A DNA stretch of 64,000 bases from assembly GCF_023824195.1 (NCBI RefSeq), contig NZ_CP085442.1:5091595-5155594 (forward strand). The letters run 5' to 3'. Source of the stretch: Priestia megaterium (lineage in GTDB: Bacteria; Bacillota; Bacilli; Bacillales; Bacillaceae_H). Shown here one piece after another: positions 18,079 to 26,710 of the stretch (within the stretch, counting starts at the first letter, position 1; each line of letters starts with the position of its first letter). The notes under the pieces were generated by a model, which was given only the letters and a program-made list of their open reading frames with translations, did no database searches and had not been told where the DNA came from. Position numbers and translations under genes: made by a program.

Positions 18079-18231
18079 TTTTTGATGTAATAATAGCAGG
18101 TCAAAATAATTGCACACCAAGCATTTTTATTATTAAACTAAATATACTATACAGAAAATTTTTAAAATAGTTCGTACACTTCACATGCTTATACCCCCCC
18201 ACTGACTACATCTCAAAATCAACAAGTTTAA

Positions 18232-18246
18232 TTATAATAATTATAA
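18232..18246 (+). promoter_or_regulatory. PerR box upstream of katA
   Basis: TTATAATAATTATAA is an exact match to the 15-bp PerR box consensus of Bacillus. It lies 77 bp before the katA start. A candidate promoter, TTGATT (18254-18259) with TATTAT (18276-18281), lies just downstream with 16-bp spacing. Confidence 0.9.
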
Positions 18247-18323
18247 AATAGTATTGATTTTTTATTTAAAAATGTTATTATTGTTTCTAACATAATAAAA
18301 TTCAAATAAGAGGTGGTTCTAAG

Positions 18324-19784
18324 ATGACAACAAACAAGAATAACCTAACGACTAGTTGGGGAGCTCCGGTTGGAGATAACCAAAATTCAATGACCGCTGG
18401 TTCACGCGGCCCTACTTTAATTCAAGATGTTCACCTTTTAGAGAAATTAGCCCATTTTAACCGAGAGCGTGTTCCTGAACGCGTAGTACACGCAAAAGGC
18501 GCCGGTGCCCACGGTTATTTCGAAGTGACAAACGATGTTTCAACCTATACAAAAGCAGCTTTCCTTTCTGAAGTAGGAAAACGAACACCTCTATTTGTTC
18601 GCTTTTCAACAGTAGCTGGTGAAAACGGCTCAGCAGATACTGTTCGTGATCCTCGCGGATTTGCTGTTAAGTTTTATACAGAAGAAGGAAACTACGACTT
18701 AGTCGGAAACAATACACCTGTATTTTTCATCCGAGATGCGATTAAATTCCCTGACTTTATTCATACACAAAAACGCGACCCTCGCACGCATTTAAAAAAT
18801 CCAACGGCCGTGTGGGATTTCTGGTCCCTGTCACCTGAATCTTTGCATCAAGTTTCTATTTTGATGTCTGATCGCGGTATCCCGGCAACGTTACGCCATA
18901 TGCATGGATTTGGCAGCCACACATTTAAATGGGTTAACGCCGAAGGAGACGGCGTCTGGGTGAAGTATCACTTTAAAACAGAGCAAGGCGTGAAAAACCT
19001 GTCTCCAGACGTAGCCGCAAAGCTAGCTGGTGAAAATCCAGATTATCATACCGAAGATTTATTTAATGCTATTGAAAAAGGCGATTTTCCTTCATGGAAG
19101 CTGTACGTTCAGATTATGCCATTAGAAGACGCTGATACGTATCGCTTTGATCCGTTTGATGTCACAAAGATATGGTCACAAAAAGACTATCCGCTAATTG
19201 AAGTGGGTCGCATGGTCTTGGACCGCAATCCGGAAAATTATTTTGCAGAAGTGGAGCAAGCTACATTCTCACCTGGAACGCTTGTACCGGGAATTGACGT
19301 ATCACCTGATAAAATGCTGCAAGGTCGACTATTCGCATACAGCGACGCACATCGCTACCGCGTAGGTGCTAATCATCAAGCGCTACCGATTAACCATCCG
19401 CGCAATGAAGTAAATAACTATCAGCGTGATGGTCAAATGCGCTTTGACGATAACGGCGGCCGTTCTGTTTACTACGAGCCAAACAGCTTTGGCGGTCCGA
19501 CAGAATCTCATGAAAACAAACAAGCGGCATACCCTGTTTCAGGCGTTGCGGATAGTGTTGCATATGATCATAACGACCATTACACGCAAGCAGGTGACTT
19601 ATACCGCCTTCTAAGCGAAGACGAGCGTACACGCCTAGTTGCAAACATCGTTGAAGCTATGAAGCCTGTAGAAAAAGAAGACATTAAACTGCGTCAAATT
19701 CAGCACTTCTACAAAGCGGATCCAGAGTACGGAAAACGCATTGCAGATGGTTTAGGATTATCTTTTCCGCAGCAAGTAAAATAA
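18324..19784 (+). CDS. katA: Vegetative heme catalase
   Basis: A 486-residue small-subunit heme catalase that converts H2O2 to water and O2 in the cytoplasm. Seen: catalytic His region [14 protein letters not shown] (about residues 53-66), distal Asn in [14 protein letters not shown], and the proximal heme-ligand Tyr motif [17 protein letters not shown] (about residue 337 onward). Start ATG at 18324 follows AGAGGTGG. The exact PerR box upstream indicates peroxide induction, as for B. subtilis katA. A perfect AT-rich 15-bp-stem hairpin follows at 19873-19905. Confidence 0.97.
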   Translation: MTTNKNNLTTSWGAPVGDNQNSMTAGSRGPTLIQDVHLLEKLAHFNRERVPERVVHAKGAGAHGYFEVTNDVSTYTKAAFLSEVGKRTPLFVRFSTVAGENGSADTVRDPRGFAVKFYTEEGNYDLVGNNTPVFFIRDAIKFPDFIHTQKRDPRTHLKNPTAVWDFWSLSPESLHQVSILMSDRGIPATLRHMHGFGSHTFKWVNAEGDGVWVKYHFKTEQGVKNLSPDVAAKLAGENPDYHTEDLFNAIEKGDFPSWKLYVQIMPLEDADTYRFDPFDVTKIWSQKDYPLIEVGRMVLDRNPENYFAEVEQATFSPGTLVPGIDVSPDKMLQGRLFAYSDAHRYRVGANHQALPINHPRNEVNNYQRDGQMRFDDNGGRSVYYEPNSFGGPTESHENKQAAYPVSGVADSVAYDHNDHYTQAGDLYRLLSEDERTRLVANIVEAMKPVEKEDIKLRQIQHFYKADPEYGKRIADGLGLSFPQQVK

Positions 19785-19872
19785 ATTTATCAGTTTTCTA
19801 AATGAAAAAATAAAGGTATTTTTCTCATTATAGATTCTCGTTCATTCTCAATTAGTTTAACATTTTATCAAT

Positions 19873-19905
19873 AAATAAGTATCCATATTTTATGGATACT
19901 TATTT
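19873..19905. repeat. Perfect inverted repeat downstream of katA
   Basis: Arms AAATAAGTATCCATA and its exact complement (15 bp) with a 3-nt TTT loop. The 3' flank is only moderately T-rich, so it is either a weak terminator for katA or an mRNA-stabilising hairpin. Confidence 0.7.
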
Positions 19906-19937
19906 AAATTCTTGTAAAAAGAGGAAGGGATGAAGAA

Positions 19938-20060
19938 ATGATTGGACAAGAAATCAGATGTAATCAGTGTGATAGAGAAATAAAAGTACTAAAGCACAGT
20001 ACTCTTTGCGGTTGCGGAATAAAATTAATAACGCTAAAAAAAGAGAAGCAACCAGCATAA
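19938..20060 (+). CDS. Small cysteine-rich (zinc-ribbon-like) protein, 40 aa
   Basis: An ATG at 19938 preceded by AGAGGAAGGG starts a 40-codon frame with the pattern CNQC ... LCGCG, that is two Cys pairs about 16 residues apart, with a Lys-rich tail KKEKQPA. A strong terminator whose stem begins inside the last codons closes it. The ribosome-binding site, Cys spacing and dedicated terminator support a real gene. The two Cys pairs suggest a single zinc site; I do not recognise a family. Confidence 0.6.
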   Translation: MIGQEIRCNQCDREIKVLKHSTLCGCGIKLITLKKEKQPA

Positions 20061-20082
20061 TGAGGTTGCTTCTCTTTTTTTA
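20036..20082 (+). terminator. Strong terminator of the small Cys-rich gene
   Basis: A-run, perfect 12-bp stem AGAGAAGCAACC/GGTTGCTTCTCT with a 10-nt loop, and a T-run. It overlaps the gene's last codons. The kinase remnant reads toward it from the other side. Confidence 0.9.
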
Positions 20083-20110
20083 CTAGATATGCTGTTTATA
20101 TTCACTCACA

Positions 20111-20299
20111 TTAAAGAGTAATCGTTACTTTAAATAAATCTCCGTCAATTTCAATATTCAATTCTCCTCCGTGCAAATCAATAATTGACTTAGCAATAGC
20201 TAACCCAAGTCCGGAGCCATCGGTTTGTCTTGAGGTGTCCCCTCTTTTAAATCGTTCAAACAGCTCATCACCTACAACTAAAACCACATATTCGTTCAT
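20111..20299 (-). pseudogene. Histidine-kinase C-terminal remnant
   Basis: A 62-codon frame containing LFERFKRGDTSRQTDGSGLGLAIAKSIIDLHGG, the F- and G2-box region of an HATPase domain, and nothing else of the kinase. The sensor, HisKA and N/G1 boxes are missing. The frame shifted by one base just upstream reads VKPIDEMTHDILLKGVREINE, which could be a HAMP-linker relic. This points to a collapsed sensor kinase gene. An AAAGGAG lies 14 nt before its ATG, too far to be convincing. A palindrome TTAAGA-TTT-TCTTAA at 20396-20410 may be a leftover regulator site. Confidence 0.75.
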
Positions 20300-20420
20300 T
20301 GATTTCTCGCACTCCTTTCAAAAGTATATCATGGGTCATTTCGTCTATGGGTTTTACTGTAAACTGCATTTTTCAAGAAAAAAGAAGAAAACATTTTAAG
20401 ATTTTCTTAAGCTTCATATA

Positions 20421-20449
20421 TTGAAAAAGGTTTAAGGAATAGGGATAAC
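20421..20449 (+). promoter_or_regulatory. Candidate amylase promoter
   Basis: TTGAAA (20421-20426), 17-bp spacer, GATAAC (20444-20449), about 100 bp before the amylase start. Confidence 0.45.
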
Positions 20450-20550
20450 AGGAACGTTAAAAGAAAAAAATATAATCAATTCCTCATTTGATTTTAAAGA
20501 ACTATCCTTGAGCGATTATATCTTTTTATTTAAAAGGAGGATGATTTAAC

Positions 20551-22002
20551 TTGGAACGGAATCATACAATTATGCAATTTTTCGAATGGCATGTGCCAGC
20601 TGATGGCGAGCATTGGCAACGCCTCAAAGAGCTCGCTCCTCAACTAAAAGAACAAGGAATTGATTCCGTGTGGATTCCCCCGGTTACAAAAGGTGTTTCA
20701 TCAGAGGATAATGGCTACGGCGTTTACGACTTATACGATCTTGGCGAGTTTGATCAAAAAGGAACCGTTCGCACAAAGTATGGAACCAAGCAAGAGCTGC
20801 ATGAAGCGATTGATGCCTGTCATAATCACGGAATTAATGTCTATGTGGATATTGTGATGAATCATAAAGCTGCAGCAGATGAAAAAGAAACGTTCCACGT
20901 CATTGAAGTAGACCCCATGAACCGAACAGAAGAAATTTCTGAACCTTTTGAAATTGAAGGGTGGACAAAGTTTACATTTGAAGGGCGCGGCGATCAATAT
21001 TCTTCTTTCAAATGGAACTTTAATCATTTTAATGGCACTGATTACGATGATAAAAATGGAAAAGAAGGCGTTTTTCGCATTGCCGGGGAAAACAAAAGCT
21101 GGAACGAAAATGTCGATCAAGAATTTGGCAACTACGATTATTTAATGTTTGCGAATATTGATTACGATCACCCTGAAGTTCGGGAAGAAATGATCAAATG
21201 GGGAAAATGGCTAGCAGACACCCTGCAGTGCGACGGTTATCGATTAGACGCCATTAAACATATTAACCATGATTTTATTAAAGAGTTTGCCCACGAATTG
21301 TCCTCTTCTCAAGAAAAGCCATTTTATTTTGTGGGAGAGTTTTGGAATCCAGAGTTAACAGCCTGTCAGGAATTCCTAGACGTGATTGATTATCAAATCG
21401 ATTTGTTTGACGTATCGCTGCACTATAAACTGCATGAAGCCTCTCAGCAAGGAAGAGATTTTGATTTAACCACGATTTTTGATGATACATTAGTCAAAAC
21501 TCACCCTTTGAATGTTGTCACATTTGTAGATAACCATGACTCTCAGCCAAATGAATCTTTAGAATCTTGGGTAGAAGACTGGTTTAAACAAAGTGCTTAC
21601 GCTCTAATTTTACTTCGTGAAGACGGCTATCCTTGTGTGTTTTACGGAGACTATTTTGGGATAGGCGGAGAGCACCCAATTGAGGGAAAAGAAAAAGATA
21701 TTTCCGCTCTCTTGCACGTACGCTATGACAAAGCATACGGTCAGCAAGACGATTATTTTGATCACCCGAATACCATTGGATGGGTAAGGCATGGTGCAGA
21801 GGAATTTGAGAAGTCTGGATGCGCTGTGGTGATGTCAAACGGCGAAGATGGCGAAAAGAGAATGTTCGTCGGTGAGCACCGAAGCGGACAAACGTGGATC
21901 GACTTCACAAACAACCGAGAAGATCAAGTTGTGATTGAAGAAGATGGCTACGGACAGTTCCCTGCAAATGGCGGCTCTGTATCCGTTTGGGCTGAAGCAT
22001 AA
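20551..22002 (+). CDS. Intracellular alpha-amylase (GH13)
   Basis: A 483-residue glycoside hydrolase family 13 enzyme that cleaves alpha-1,4-glucans. The catalytic residues are visible: nucleophile Asp in DGYRLDAIKH, acid/base Glu in YFVGEFWNPE and the third Asp in VTFVDNHDSQP; VDIVMNHKA is conserved region I. No signal peptide is present (it begins MERNHTIMQFFEWH), so it acts in the cytoplasm, probably on maltodextrins or glycogen, like E. coli AmyA. The start is a TTG at 20551, 10 nt after AAAGGAGG; there is no in-frame ATG nearby. Confidence 0.93.
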   Translation: MERNHTIMQFFEWHVPADGEHWQRLKELAPQLKEQGIDSVWIPPVTKGVSSEDNGYGVYDLYDLGEFDQKGTVRTKYGTKQELHEAIDACHNHGINVYVDIVMNHKAAADEKETFHVIEVDPMNRTEEISEPFEIEGWTKFTFEGRGDQYSSFKWNFNHFNGTDYDDKNGKEGVFRIAGENKSWNENVDQEFGNYDYLMFANIDYDHPEVREEMIKWGKWLADTLQCDGYRLDAIKHINHDFIKEFAHELSSSQEKPFYFVGEFWNPELTACQEFLDVIDYQIDLFDVSLHYKLHEASQQGRDFDLTTIFDDTLVKTHPLNVVTFVDNHDSQPNESLESWVEDWFKQSAYALILLREDGYPCVFYGDYFGIGGEHPIEGKEKDISALLHVRYDKAYGQQDDYFDHPNTIGWVRHGAEEFEKSGCAVVMSNGEDGEKRMFVGEHRSGQTWIDFTNNREDQVVIEEDGYGQFPANGGSVSVWAEA

Positions 22003-22032
22003 AAAAACAGTGGCCTGCGCCACTGTTTTTTT
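22001..22032. terminator. Bidirectional terminator
   Basis: AACAGTGGC/GCCACTGTT arms with a 4-nt loop, flanked by A- and T-runs, between the convergent amylase and transporter genes. Confidence 0.93.
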
Positions 22033-23464
22033 ACCATAGACCTAGCAGTTTCCACCACAAGCCGCCAATTCCAATCCAAATGATAATATGAATAATTGAA
22101 ATTAAAAAGCCGAGCGACCACCATTTTTGCTGCGTTACGTATCCACTACCGAAGAACACCGGTGCCGGTCCACTGCCGTAGTGAGTTAAACAGCCAAATA
22201 AATTGCTAAAGAACGCTAAAATTAATGCTGACAGTAACGGAGGCGCACCAGCGGCCACGATGACAGATAAAAATGCTGCGTACATAGCGCTGACGTGAGC
22301 CGTATTACTCGCAAAAAAGTAGTGAGAATAAAAATACGCAACAGCTAGTACAATCAACGCCGTCATCCAAGACATATGACTAACAGTGCCTTTCATCAAA
22401 TCACTGAACCAAGGGATCATGCCTAGATCATTTAAGAAGGTTGCCATCATAACCAAAACAGCAAACCAGACTAATGTATCCCATGCTCCCTGTTCTTTTT
22501 TGATGTCCGACCAGCTTAATACTTGCGTTAAAAGCAGCGTACATAGACCAATAAAAGCAGTTGTTGTTGCATTAATATTTAAATTAGCCCCAAAAATCCA
22601 CAGCACAAGAAGAAGTAAAAATACGCCAATCATGTACCATTCTTCTTTCTTTAGCGGACCCATCTCATTCAATTTTTTCACTGCAATTTCAGATGCTTCC
22701 GGTGTTTCTTTTAATTCTGGCGGATACAGCTTATAAATAACAAGCGGAATAACAATTAAACTAATAATTCCAGGTACAATTGCAGCTGCTGCCCAGCCAA
22801 CCCATGAAATAGTCTTTCCTGTAATTTGTTCTGTCATTTTAACAGCAAGAGGATTGGCCGCCATTGCCGTTACGAACATAGCGGATGTAATCATATCTGC
22901 TTGAAACGATACTTTTGTCAAGAAAGCACCGACTCTGCGCTCCGTACCATCCCCAGCTCTTGATCCATATGTTTCAGATAAAGAACGAATGATTGGAAGA
23001 ATAATTCCTCCAGCTCGTGCTGTATTAGACGGCATTGCAGGTGATAAAAGCAAGTCACTTACGATAAGAGAATACGATAGTCCCAACGTCTTTTTACCGA
23101 ACAAACGAACAAAGATATAGGCAACCCTTGTTCCTAGACCAGTCTTAATAAAACCTCTAGAAATAAAGAATGCAATAACGATTAACCAAATCGTCGTATT
23201 TTGAAAACCGCTGAGCGATTGTTCAAGTGTTAATGTATTAGTTAATACAATAATGGTTAAAGATAAAATAGCTACACTGCCTAATGGCAATGGTTTAATG
23301 ATAAGCCCTACGATAGTAGCCACAAAAATAGCGAATAAGTGCCAAGCCTTCACATCAAGTCCGGACGGAGGTGTAATAAACCATAAAACAAGTCCGATTG
23401 CCAGACAAATTAATAAAGGAATAAATTTCACTTCGCCGGCAGGCTTTTTTGTTGTTTCAGCCAT
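22031..23464 (-). CDS. DASS-family anion:Na+ symporter (dicarboxylate/2-oxoglutarate/malate type)
   Basis: A 477-residue membrane protein with about 12 helices of the SLC13/DASS family. Both family SNT signatures are visible: LLSPAMPSNTARAGGI (about residue 140) and YFFASNTAHVSAMY (about residue 380), plus LTHYGSGPAPVFFGSGY near the C-terminus. Close relatives include the plant 2-oxoglutarate/malate translocator and B. subtilis YflS. It probably imports malate or a related C4/C5 dicarboxylate with Na+. ATG at 23464 follows GAAAGGAGA. A cre-like box lies about 220 bp upstream. Confidence 0.9.
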   Translation of the reverse strand: MAETTKKPAGEVKFIPLLICLAIGLVLWFITPPSGLDVKAWHLFAIFVATIVGLIIKPLPLGSVAILSLTIIVLTNTLTLEQSLSGFQNTTIWLIVIAFFISRGFIKTGLGTRVAYIFVRLFGKKTLGLSYSLIVSDLLLSPAMPSNTARAGGIILPIIRSLSETYGSRAGDGTERRVGAFLTKVSFQADMITSAMFVTAMAANPLAVKMTEQITGKTISWVGWAAAAIVPGIISLIVIPLVIYKLYPPELKETPEASEIAVKKLNEMGPLKKEEWYMIGVFLLLLVLWIFGANLNINATTTAFIGLCTLLLTQVLSWSDIKKEQGAWDTLVWFAVLVMMATFLNDLGMIPWFSDLMKGTVSHMSWMTALIVLAVAYFYSHYFFASNTAHVSAMYAAFLSVIVAAGAPPLLSALILAFFSNLFGCLTHYGSGPAPVFFGSGYVTQQKWWSLGFLISIIHIIIWIGIGGLWWKLLGLW

Positions 23465-23683
23465 AATCTTTCTCCTTTCATGTTTTTAAATAATAGTAGT
23501 AGTATGCTCTTTCTACTTCGTACCCAATACTTATCCCATTTAAAATAAAATAATTGTAAAAATACGTTTCATAAGGATGATATTGTAAAATTGTGAAGTG
23601 TTGAGCATAATTCATTTATTATTTTATCATACATATTGACAATATTTATCTTTTACCTTCATTTTATTCGTTTCAAAATAGCT

Positions 23684-23697
23684 TGTAAGCGTTATTT
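23684..23697 (+). promoter_or_regulatory. cre-like site upstream of the dicarboxylate transporter
   Basis: TGTAAGCGTTATTT matches the CcpA cre consensus at 12 of 14 positions. It lies between repeat copy B and the transporter gene, so carbon catabolite repression is plausible. Confidence 0.4.
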
Positions 23698-23712
23698 TAT
23701 TCACAATAAATA

Positions 23713-24043
23713 AGAGGTTGAGACATAACTAAATGAATTCAATCTAAAGCTCACAAATGGGATACATGGGCTTACATGGATTGCTTGTTACACCGCAGTT
23801 GATTTCCGTGAAAGGTTTCGCTTTCCGCGGGCGACCGATAATCCTCCTCGTCGCTTGCGTTCCTGCGGGGTCTCATCCCTTCCGCTTTTCCCGCAGGAGT
23901 CTTCGCCTTGCCCTCCAATCAGCTGCTAGAAGGAACTCAACAGATGAAACCTACGTTCACTATAAAAAAAACGAACCGCTAATCAAACATGTTGATCAAT
24001 GGTTCGTTTTTCACTTGGGCTAAAATACTTTTGTCCCAGCTTT
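23713..24043 (-). mobile_element. MITE-like repeat element, copy B (contains terminator hairpin)
   Basis: Reverse-oriented second copy of the element at 17751-18078, about 331 bp. Its ends read GCTGGGACAAAAG and TTATGTCTCAACCTC on the minus strand, imperfect inverted repeats like those of copy A. A hairpin ACGAACC/GGTTCGT plus T-run (about 23970-24008) is placed to end the methyltransferase gene transcribed into it. Core stems are preserved: GCGAC (read at 23850-23854) pairs with GTCGC (23831-23835), where copy A has GCGGC/GCCGC, a G-C to A-T change on both sides. Confidence 0.75.
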
Positions 24044-24050
24044 TTTGTAT

Positions 24051-25250
24051 TTAGCGATTTACTTTTTGAATAAACACGACTTTTAAATAATTACCTGACT
24101 TAAATTCTTTTATTGTTTTAAAATCAGATGGAAGAGCGAACTGCTCCATCATTTTGTACCGTTCCCCTTTTTCATTAAAAGCTTTTTCAATAAACGAATG
24201 GAATTTTTTCATATCAAAATTGCTTGCGTTCGTAGATGCTACAATGACACCGTTTGGCTTTGTAAGAGCAATGGCTTCTTTTAATAAATCTTTGTAGTCT
24301 TTTGCCGCGCTAAACGTATGCTTTTTCGACTTAGCAAAGCTCGGCGGATCTAGCACCACAAGATCGAAGGTCATGTTCTTCTTGACCGCATATTTAAAAT
24401 ACTTGAAAACATCTTCTACAATAATGTCCTGTGCCTCATGATCAATTCCATTTACACTAAATTGCTCAATTGTTTTTGCCAAGCTGCGATTGGCTAAATC
24501 GACACTTGTTGTTTTCGCAGCTCCTCCAAGAGCGGCCGCCACTGAAAATGCGCCTGTATACGAAAACATATTTAGCACGGTCTTTCCTTTTGCATATTTA
24601 TCTCGAATCGTTTTACGGACGTCTCGCTGATCTAAAAAGACCCCAACCATCGCTCCGTCATTTAAGTAAACGGCAAAACGAATACCATTTTCTTTTACAA
24701 TTAAAGGGAATTCACCTTTATCTCCTGTTACAAAATCATCTTCTTCAATATACTGCCCTTTTACGTTAAAGCGTTTTTTCTGGTACAGCCCTTTAAAGTT
24801 AGGCGCAGACTTTAAGGCTTCAATGACGTATTCTTTAAATTGATAAATTCCTTCACTATACCAACTCATGACGTAATATCCGTCATAATAATCAATAATC
24901 AAGCCGCCGATTCCGTCACCTTCACTATTAAATACGCGAAAAGCAGTTGTGTCTTCAGACGCATAAAAATCATGACGAGAGGCAATAGCTCGCTGAATTT
25001 TTCGTGCAAAAAACGCCGCGTCAATTTGCTCACTTTTCTTCTTCGTAAGAATCCATCCATAACCTTTATTTTGTTTTCCATAATAGCCTTTTGCTAAAAA
25101 TTGATTCTTCGGAGTAACTAAGTTAATAATAACGCCTTCTTCTTGCAGTTTATGACCATCAACAAGCGCATCTTTTTCAATGAGTGGATAACCCTTGTTC
25201 ACTTTTTTAATAAAAGCTTCTTTGGCTATAACTTGTACTTCTTTTCTCAT
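24051..25250 (-). CDS. Class I SAM-dependent rRNA methyltransferase (RlmI/YwbD family)
   Basis: A 399-residue protein with an N-terminal PUA-like domain (about residues 5-80), a central EEHAD-type segment (FRVFNSEGDGIGGLIIDYYDG) and a C-terminal Rossmann methyltransferase domain with NMFSYTGAFSVAAA (SAM site), a DLANRSL acidic loop and the catalytic-site motif LDPPSFAKSK. The family methylates C5 of a cytosine in 23S rRNA (C1962 in E. coli RlmI). It is transcribed toward repeat copy B, whose hairpin probably ends its transcript. Symbol left blank because several paralogues share this architecture. Confidence 0.88.
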   Translation of the reverse strand: MRKEVQVIAKEAFIKKVNKGYPLIEKDALVDGHKLQEEGVIINLVTPKNQFLAKGYYGKQNKGYGWILTKKKSEQIDAAFFARKIQRAIASRHDFYASEDTTAFRVFNSEGDGIGGLIIDYYDGYYVMSWYSEGIYQFKEYVIEALKSAPNFKGLYQKKRFNVKGQYIEEDDFVTGDKGEFPLIVKENGIRFAVYLNDGAMVGVFLDQRDVRKTIRDKYAKGKTVLNMFSYTGAFSVAAALGGAAKTTSVDLANRSLAKTIEQFSVNGIDHEAQDIIVEDVFKYFKYAVKKNMTFDLVVLDPPSFAKSKKHTFSAAKDYKDLLKEAIALTKPNGVIVASTNASNFDMKKFHSFIEKAFNEKGERYKMMEQFALPSDFKTIKEFKSGNYLKVVFIQKVNR

Positions 25251-25355
25251 GTGTACACCCTATCTATTTAATTTATTTCATTCTAGTCCTATCCATTTTA
25301 CAACAATAATCTACATTTATCTTAACATAGATAAACAGCCCCGTTTTTAGTTATA

Positions 25356-25394
25356 AATAGAAAAGCAGAGGATGCCTTGAAGCACCCTCTGCTT
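25356..25394 (-). terminator. Terminator of the 345-aa PepSY gene
   Basis: On the minus strand AAGCAGAGGGTGC/GCATCCTCTGCTT (one mismatch), 6-nt loop, then TTTCTATTT. Confidence 0.8.
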
Positions 25395-25442
25395 GATATG
25401 AATGAAAAATGAAATGTATGTTTTATGTTTTAAGATAAAAAA

Positions 25443-26480
25443 TTATGAGCACTCTTGTCCCGTATAAGCATCGAACTTAAGCGTCTGCTGCTTGCTTCCG
25501 CTCACTAAGGTTACTACGTATACAGTTATTGAGTTTTCTGTTATAAGCTCAATATGCTCTACTTTTCCTTCTTGATGTTTTAAAGCAAGAACTTTTACAG
25601 CGTTCTCAGTTAATGGCTGAAGCTTATCTTGTTTTACATGTGTGATTTCACCCGAAACCGCATCGATTGTAACTGTATATTCCGTATTATCTTTGATTAT
25701 TTTTACTGTGAAAATCGCTGCGTTTTGATCATATTCTACCATTCTCACCTTACCTGCATATGTAGCCAATGCAAGTTCTTTTGCATCTTGTCTCGTTAAT
25801 AGCTTCACTGCTTGCTGAGAAGTATTAACTACTTTTCCTGTGAAAGCATCTAACGTTATTGTATATTGAGTGCTATCTTTAAGAATCACTGCGACATACT
25901 GACTAGCGGATTCTTTAAACTCTAGACTATATACGTAACCACTATATTGTTTAACAATTGCTTCTTTTATTTTTTGCTCTGACATTAGCTGCAGCTCTTT
26001 TTTATTCTCATGAATGACTTTCCCCGTTAGACCATCCACGGTTAGCGTATATTCTACTTTGCCATCTACTACAGTTAACGTATATTCACGCGTTTCTTTG
26101 TTAAATGTAATAGATTGAATAACGCCTTTATACTGCTTAGAAACGGATTCTTTCACTTGATTTTGTGTCCATAACTGCACTTCTTGCTTCTTTACTACTT
26201 TTCCAGTACTTGCATTTACTTCTACGATTCTTTGCTCCAGGTTATTCGTTACAATTGTAATTACATACACACTTGATTCCTGCTTAAATTCCGTAGATGT
26301 GACCGTCCCTTCGCAATCTTGCAGAGCAATACCTTTTGCCTGAGCTTGCGAGATACTCACATGTTCAGTTGTTTCTGCTTTCGCTGTCTTCATTTCTGCA
26401 GCGTGACTCGTTGTAATAGAGCTAAATGCAATTGCAGTTCCTAAAGCAGATGTAGACAATACTTTTGCCCATTTAATCAT
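25443..26480 (-). CDS. Secreted protein with about five tandem PepSY domains
   Basis: A 345-residue protein with a Sec signal peptide (MIKWAKVLSTSALGTAIAFS, predicted cleavage near SHAA, residue 27-28) followed by about five repeats of roughly 60 residues. Each repeat has a helix (for example SQAQAKGIALQ), a strand pair and a VDAFTGKV-like end, the PepSY fold known as an inhibitor or pro-region of extracellular peptidases and as a sensor accessory domain. Cys residues occur at position 56 (LQDCEG) and at 344, next to the C-terminus. It diverges from a two-component system, and a degenerate version of that system's operator precedes it. It has no peptidase domain; its role is unknown, perhaps an envelope ligand or inhibitor. 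Confidence 0.88.
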   Translation of the reverse strand: MIKWAKVLSTSALGTAIAFSSITTSHAAEMKTAKAETTEHVSISQAQAKGIALQDCEGTVTSTEFKQESSVYVITIVTNNLEQRIVEVNASTGKVVKKQEVQLWTQNQVKESVSKQYKGVIQSITFNKETREYTLTVVDGKVEYTLTVDGLTGKVIHENKKELQLMSEQKIKEAIVKQYSGYVYSLEFKESASQYVAVILKDSTQYTITLDAFTGKVVNTSQQAVKLLTRQDAKELALATYAGKVRMVEYDQNAAIFTVKIIKDNTEYTVTIDAVSGEITHVKQDKLQPLTENAVKVLALKHQEGKVEHIELITENSITVYVVTLVSGSKQQTLKFDAYTGQECS

Positions 26481-26551
26481 CCTTAAATTTCCTCCTCTTT
26501 CACCATTAGACTTTCCGTCTAATTTATGGTGTTTTATCTAGTACGCCGTTC

Positions 26552-26605
26552 ATTATGCAAAAGATTTCTGAGAATAAGACGAATAGAAGCTTAAAGTTAG
26601 CTGAA
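26552..26605 (-). promoter_or_regulatory. Degenerate 11-bp-phased operator and -10 of the 345-aa PepSY gene
   Basis: On the minus strand four pentamers TTCAG (26605-26601), TTAAG (26594-26590), TTCGT (26583-26579) and CTCAG (26572-26568) lie at exact 11-bp steps, then a 10-nt gap and CATAAT (26557-26552). The same geometry occurs with better repeats at 26627 and 29906. Confidence 0.55.
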
Positions 26606-26626
26606 GATATAAGAATAGCTACTATT

Positions 26627-26680
26627 TTTCAGCTTGCTTTCAGCTATTATTCAGTGCTGTTTCAGATAAAAAAGCATAAT
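26627..26680 (+). promoter_or_regulatory. Four-fold 11-bp-phased TTTCAG operator and -10 of the two-component operon
   Basis: TTTCAG begins at 26627 and 26638, ATTCAG at 26649 and TTTCAG at 26660, exactly 11 bp apart. After 9 nt comes CATAAT (26675-26680), a -10 box with no -35. This is the geometry expected for an OmpR/PhoB-type activator on one face of DNA, so the operon is probably autoregulated. Confidence 0.75.
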
Positions 26681-26710
26681 AGAAAGTAGAGGAGCAAAGG
26701 AGTTTTCACC

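Noticed and set aside
20427..20449. Sigma-B-like GTTTAA ... GGGATA before the amylase
   Set aside because: The two hexamers are only about 6 bp apart, far from the required 12-15 bp.
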